DNA from: Ga0077555 sp050187415
GTDB taxonomy: Bacteria; Pseudomonadota; Alphaproteobacteria; Rhizobiales; Hyphomicrobiaceae
NCBI GenBank assembly: GCA_050187415.1
Contig: JBFWXN010000010.1
Coordinates: 37,153 to 101,152, forward strand
Direction: 5' to 3'
DNA length: 64,000 nucleotides
Shown here: positions 61,328 to 64,000 of the stretch, piece after piece
How the letters are laid out: each line of letters opens with the position of its first letter
Numbering within the stretch: position 1 is the first letter of the stretch
Notes under the pieces: generated by a model
Databases searched by the model: none
Told to the model about the DNA's origin: nothing
The model's input: the letters and a program-made list of their open reading frames with translations, nothing else
Program-made: the position numbers and the translations under genes

Positions 61328-62530
61328 CTACCTCTCCACCAGCTTCATGCGCGCATTGAACCAATTCATGAACGCCGAGGTGGACAGTGACAGCGTCAGG
61401 TAAACGAGCATGGTGATGGAGATCACCTCGATCGCCTGTCCGGTCTGATTGAGCACCGTGCCGGCGAAGACGCTGACCAGGTCGGGGTAGGCGATGGCGA
61501 CGCCGAGCGACGAGTTCTTGGTCAGGTTCAGGTAGTTCGATGTGAGGGGTGGAATGATGATGCGCATGGCCTGCGGGATGACGACCAGCCTGAGCGTCTG
61601 GGTGTTGGTCAGCCCGAGCGCAAGCGCTGCTTCCTTCTGACCGCTGCTTACCCCCTGGATGCCCGAGCGGACGATCTCGGCGATGAAGGCCCCCGTGTAG
61701 AAGACGAGGCCCGCCAGCAGAGCGATGAGCTCCGGCAGCACCACGACACCCCCGCTGTAGTTGAAGCCCGAAAGCTCGGGATACTGGAACTTGACGGGGA
61801 ACCCCAACACTGCCGCCACCAACAGGGGGACGCCCAGGATGAGGCCGAGATTGACCCAGAGCACGGGGAAGCGCTCGCCGGTCGCCTTCCAACGGCGCAT
61901 CGCCCAGATCCGGACGCCGGTCGCCGCGATGATAGCCGCGATCAGCGCGATCAGCACGATGCCCGCATCGGGTTGCGCGATCGGCGCCGGCAACGACAGG
62001 CCGCGATTGTTCAGGACAGCGCCCGCCGGCAATTGCCAACTCTGCCGCGGCAGCGGAAGCTGCGGGATCAGTGCGAAGTACCATACGAAAAGCTGCAGCA
62101 GCAGCGGCACGTTCCGGGCAATCTCGACGTAGATGGTGGCCAATCGTGCAATCAGCCAATTGCTCGAGAGCCGCGCGATGCCCATCACGAAGCCGACGAT
62201 CGTCGCGAAGGCAATGCCGATAATCGATACAAGAAGTGTATTCAGCAGGCCGACCCAAAACGCCTGCCCATAGGTGGAGGCAGCGCCGTACGGGATCAGC
62301 GTCTGCGAGATGTCGAAGCCCGCGGTGTTGTTCCAGAAGCCGAAGCCCGAGGCGATATTCTGGCGCTGCAGGTTGGAGATCGCATTCGAAGCGGCGATCC
62401 ATAACAGTGATCCAAGCAGGATCACGATAATCGCTTGCCCGACGAACTGACGCCCTTCACGGCGATGGAGCCAAGCCAACGCCGAGCTTCGGTCGGCTTG
62501 CCGGTCATGGCCGCCTTCTGCAATCGCCAT
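61328..62530 (-). CDS. aapQ: General L-amino-acid ABC transporter permease AapQ
   Basis: Permease of 400 aa with a long loop between the first and second membrane spans (SNLQRQNIASGFGFWNNTAG). The core has IARLATIYVEIARNVPLLLQ and the coupling loop QKEAALALGLTNTQTLRLVV. Start at ATG 62530 because AGGAG lies 8 bases upstream; ATG 62557 and 62650 are less likely. It lies 77 bases after aapJ. Confidence 0.94.
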   Translation of the reverse strand: MAIAEGGHDRQADRSSALAWLHRREGRQFVGQAIIVILLGSLLWIAASNAISNLQRQNIASGFGFWNNTAGFDISQTLIPYGAASTYGQAFWVGLLNTLLVSIIGIAFATIVGFVMGIARLSSNWLIARLATIYVEIARNVPLLLQLFVWYFALIPQLPLPRQSWQLPAGAVLNNRGLSLPAPIAQPDAGIVLIALIAAIIAATGVRIWAMRRWKATGERFPVLWVNLGLILGVPLLVAAVLGFPVKFQYPELSGFNYSGGVVVLPELIALLAGLVFYTGAFIAEIVRSGIQGVSSGQKEAALALGLTNTQTLRLVVIPQAMRIIIPPLTSNYLNLTKNSSLGVAIAYPDLVSVFAGTVLNQTGQAIEVISITMLVYLTLSLSTSAFMNWFNARMKLVER

Positions 62531-62607
62531 GTGCGTCGCTCCTGCGGCTCGGCTCATCGGATGGCCTGGAGGCACCGGCAGATCGCCTGCCGGTGCCTCG
62601 AACGATG

Positions 62608-63633
62608 TCAGCGGATCGGCGGCGCGTACTGGATGCCACCCTTCGACCAAAGATTGTTCACACCGCGCGCAATCTTGAGCGGGGTGTCGGGCCCAACGTT
62701 GCGATCATAGATCTCGGCGTAGTTGCCAACGCCCTTCACGATCTTGACGACCCAATCGTTATCGAGCCCGATGGCCTTGCCGAAGTCGCCTTCGACGCCG
62801 AGCAGGCGACGCACCTCCGGGTTCGTCGACTTCAGCATTTCATCGACGTTCTTCTGATTGACGCCCAGTTCCTCGGCGTCGAGCAGCGCGAAATAGACCC
62901 ACTTGGCAAGTGAGAACCATTGGAAGTCACCCTGGCGCACCACCGGACCGAGCGGCTCCTTCGAGATGATCTCGGGGAGAACGACGTGGTCATTGGGATT
63001 CTTCAGGCGCAGACGCTGCGAGTAGAGCCCCGATTGGTCGGTCGTATAGACGTCGCAGCGACCCGAATCGTACGCGGTGTTCACCTCGTCGGCCTTCTCG
63101 AACACAACCGGTTTGTAGGTCATGTTGTTCTGACGGAAATAGTCGGCGAGGTTCAGCTCGGTGGTGGTGCCGGTCGCGACGCAGACCGAGGCGCCGTTCA
63201 ATTCCTTGGCGGATTTGACGCCGAGTTTCTTCGGCACCATCAGCCCTTGACCGTCGTAGTAGGTGACTCCGACAAAGGCCAGACCCATCTGGGTATCGCG
63301 GCTCATCGTCCAGGTCGTGACGCGGGAGAGCACATCGATCTCGCCCGACTGCAGCGCGGTGAAGCGCTCCTTGGCGGTCAGCGGCTTGAACGAAACCTTC
63401 GTCGCATCACCAAATATGGCCGCAGCGACGGCGCGGCAATAGTCGACGTCGAGGCCCTTCCAGTTGCCCTTGTCGTCGGGGAAGGCGAAGCCGGGAGCAC
63501 CCGGAGACACACCGCAAATCAGATTGCCGCGCCCCTTGACGGTGTCGAACGTCTTCTGCTGGGCCGTCACACCCGTCGTAAGGCCGAGCAGGCCGATGGC
63601 AGCAGCAAGCCCGGTACCGATAAGACGTCTCAT
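62608..63633 (-). CDS. aapJ: General L-amino-acid ABC transporter substrate-binding protein AapJ
   Basis: Periplasmic binding protein of 341 aa for broad-range L-amino acids. Signal peptide MRRLIGTGLAAAIGLLGLTT to about TAQQ; the mature part begins TFDTVKGRGNLICGVSPG and has DVDYCRAVAAAIFGD and SRVTTWTMSRDTQMGLAFVG, typical of AapJ. GGGAGAG precedes the ATG. The stretch between it and aapP (about 135 bases) may hold the operon's internal control region. Confidence 0.95.
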   Translation of the reverse strand: MRRLIGTGLAAAIGLLGLTTGVTAQQKTFDTVKGRGNLICGVSPGAPGFAFPDDKGNWKGLDVDYCRAVAAAIFGDATKVSFKPLTAKERFTALQSGEIDVLSRVTTWTMSRDTQMGLAFVGVTYYDGQGLMVPKKLGVKSAKELNGASVCVATGTTTELNLADYFRQNNMTYKPVVFEKADEVNTAYDSGRCDVYTTDQSGLYSQRLRLKNPNDHVVLPEIISKEPLGPVVRQGDFQWFSLAKWVYFALLDAEELGVNQKNVDEMLKSTNPEVRRLLGVEGDFGKAIGLDNDWVVKIVKGVGNYAEIYDRNVGPDTPLKIARGVNNLWSKGGIQYAPPIR

Positions 63634-63768
63634 GTCGTTAGCTCTCCCTGTTGTCGCGTTTCCGGCGGAGGCGCCTTGTTATCCGATGCCCGCCGGTAGT
63701 CTGACTTTACGGCTCGCGCCGTCGCCGAAGCCCACGTCGAACGCCAGCTAAATCGATAAGTTGCCGGC

Positions 63769-64000
63769 TCAGTGATTGAGGATCTGTGAGAGAAAGAGCT
63801 TCGTGCGCTCTTCCCGCGGGTTGGTGAAGAAGGTAGACGGCGGCCCCTGCTCGACGATCTCGCCGCGATCCATGAAGATCACCCGGTCTGCGACGGAGCG
63901 GGCGAAGCCCATCTCGTGCGTGACGCAGATCATGGTCATGCCCGAGCCGGCCAATTCGATCATGACGTCGAGCACCTCTTTGATCATCTCGGGATCGAGC
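63769..64000 (-). CDS. aapP: Amino-acid ABC transporter ATP-binding protein AapP (N-terminal part outside window)
   Basis: The last 77 codons of an ATPase of the polar amino-acid group: DPEMIKEVLDVMIELAGSG follows the Walker B, and the H-loop CVTHEMGFARSVADRVIFMD is present; it ends LFLSQILNH. Walker A and signature lie outside the window. In the usual order J-Q-M-P it would follow aapM; here it is upstream of aapJ. Confidence 0.9.
   Translation of the reverse strand, partial: LDPEMIKEVLDVMIELAGSGMTMICVTHEMGFARSVADRVIFMDRGEIVEQGPPSTFFTNPREERTKLFLSQILNH

Noticed and set aside
1..64000. tRNA, rRNA, transposase, integrase, phage and attachment sites.
   Set aside because: No cloverleaf with a GTTCRA-type T-loop, no rRNA block and no mobile-element protein was recognised anywhere in the window.

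Overview
This is a GC-rich chromosomal segment of an alphaproteobacterium, most likely of the order Hyphomicrobiales (Rhizobiales). The lineage call rests on gene families typical of that group: the four-part aap general amino-acid transporter, an IalB-type periplasmic protein, an ExoR-like Sel1 protein, a Zur/ZnuCB zinc cluster, a DUF4175 (TIGR02302) envelope protein near lysA, an alpha-type DksA without zinc cysteines, and a lipid A oxidase-like barrel. No tRNA, rRNA, insertion sequence, integrase, phage gene or CRISPR array was found. Coding density is high and almost every gap is short, so this looks like ordinary core and shell chromosome rather than an island.

Layout. 1-9.2 kb: a truncated luciferase-like flavin monooxygenase, a family-5 peptide-binding protein (YejA type), an IalB-family protein, hspQ, trpG-trpD, an aldehyde dehydrogenase and an amidohydrolase. 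9.2-16.7 kb: an Fsr-like MFS exporter, a second flavin monooxygenase, an SDR, a class III CoA-transferase, an overlapping minus-strand cluster (secreted protein, ECHDC3-like enoyl-CoA hydratase, VOC protein, CoA-binding protein), and a hotdog thioesterase. 16.8-24.6 kb: rplM-rpsI with a promoter and a terminator, a TauD-type dioxygenase, xthA, an ExoR-like protein, a small membrane protein, a solitary LutA-like CCG protein, a membrane-anchored cytochrome c and a quinone oxidoreductase. 24.8-35.9 kb: a lipoprotein, two tandem DedA proteins, a tiny basic protein, parC, a third flavin monooxygenase, a secreted protein, two tandem inositol-monophosphatase-family enzymes and hrpB. 35.9-43.4 kb: zur-znuC-znuB with a Zur-box-like dyad, a thiolase homologue that has lost catalytic residues, a long-tailed DksA, a 670-base gap ending in an orphan terminator, a MoxR ATPase and an outer-membrane barrel. 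43.5-49.6 kb: the DUF4175 protein, an FMN glutamate-synthase-like protein and lysA. 49.7-54 kb: an ECF42-type sigma-factor locus followed by an SRPBCC / MoaD-like / BNR-repeat trio. 54.1-60 kb: a PAVY-repeat secreted protein, a small Cys-containing secreted protein, a cysteine hydrolase, a gamma-glutamylcyclotransferase-like protein, a DJ-1/PfpI protein, a type II haloacid dehalogenase, a histidine phosphatase and a zinc-less MDR reductase. 60.2-64 kb: the aap transporter in the order P-J-Q-M.

The most distinctive signal is at 49.7-51.9 kb. A sigma factor with a long C-terminal extension sits directly behind a DGPF/YciI partner, and the same bipartite element, TGTCGG-N17-CGTC, occurs twice: once before the YciI-sigma pair and once before the next gene (DUF1428). 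This reads as an autoregulated ECF42 regulon whose members can be named from sequence alone. Secondary points of interest are the catalytically degenerate thiolase opposite the zinc regulon, the orphan terminator at 41.15 kb that may mark an undescribed RNA, and the PAVY-repeat secreted protein with its own promoter.
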